NCBI GenBank assembly: GCA_900550795.1
Contig: URTN01000043.1
Location: forward strand, 1-6,815
From: an uncultured Mollicutes bacterium
GTDB taxonomy: Bacteria > Bacillota_I > Bacilli_A > RFN20 > CAG-826
Length of the DNA: 6,815 bases
Direction: 5' to 3'
The notes beneath the pieces are model-generated. The model saw only the letters and a list, made by a program, of their open reading frames with translations, was not told the origin of the DNA and did not search any database. Position numbers and translations under genes: made by a program. Positions 6,778 through 6,815 of the stretch are shown here, piece after piece (position 1 is the stretch's first letter; each line of letters begins with the position of its first letter).

Positions 6778-6815
6778 ATACTCTCTTATAAATAATCTTA
6801 GAAGTCTTGCTTAAA

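Noticed and set aside
6778..6815. A terminator or promoter in the 38 nt after ppa (a TATAAA is present at 6787-6792)
   Set aside because: No stem with a U-tract is visible and no -35 or downstream gene can be seen before the window ends.
1..6815. Mycoplasma-type genetic code (TGA as tryptophan)
   Set aside because: All tryptophans I checked are TGG, and TGA ends glgD at exactly the family-typical C-terminus, overlapping the glgA start.
1..6815. A previously undescribed system such as a defence, mobile or RNA-guided element
   Set aside because: Five recognised housekeeping genes fill nearly the whole window. The gaps of 59 and 73 nt hold only promoter and terminator signals, with no repeats array, integrase, transposase or unexplained structure.

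Overview
The window is an ordinary housekeeping segment from an AT-rich, low-GC Gram-positive bacterium (Bacillota). The evidence is the AT-rich codon choice, the GlgC/GlgD two-subunit ADP-glucose pyrophosphorylase arrangement typical of Bacillota, and close agreement of the LeuRS and GlgC sequences with what I recall of the Bacillus proteins. The standard code applies: every tryptophan I checked is TGG, and TGA ends glgD. The family I soluble pyrophosphatase, rather than the family II enzyme of Bacillus subtilis, together with two genes lacking Shine-Dalgarno sites, would fit an uncultured, possibly reduced-genome member of Bacilli/Erysipelotrichia or a relative of Mollicutes. That placement is inference.

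All genes are on the + strand. Positions 22-3696 form a tight glycogen-synthesis operon. glgC (catalytic ADP-glucose pyrophosphorylase) is followed after 4 nt by glgD (its non-catalytic partner), which overlaps glgA (glycogen synthase) in an ATGA stop/start. Each gene has a recognisable Shine-Dalgarno site. The operon probably extends upstream of the window, because only 21 nt precede glgC and no promoter fits there. The branching enzyme (glgB) and phosphorylase (glgP) genes often found in such operons are not in the window.

A 59-nt gap holds a weak AT-rich hairpin and a consensus -10 box only 7 nt from the leuS start. leuS (3756-6161) encodes a full-length bacterial leucyl-tRNA synthetase and is followed by a strong intrinsic terminator (6178-6205). 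Next come a second -10 box, 6 nt from its start codon, a 15-nt palindrome, and ppa (6235-6777), a complete family I inorganic pyrophosphatase. The last 38 nt (6778-6815) show nothing I can support.

The glg genes turn glucose-1-phosphate and ATP into ADP-glucose and then alpha-1,4-glucan. GlgC and LeuRS both release pyrophosphate, which Ppa hydrolyses, so their adjacency makes biochemical sense but does not prove co-regulation.

I found no mobile element, CRISPR array, RNA gene or new enzymatic system. The most notable signal is in expression: leuS and ppa look like leaderless transcripts, while the three glg genes use normal ribosome binding sites, and leuS has no room for the T-box leader common in this phylum.
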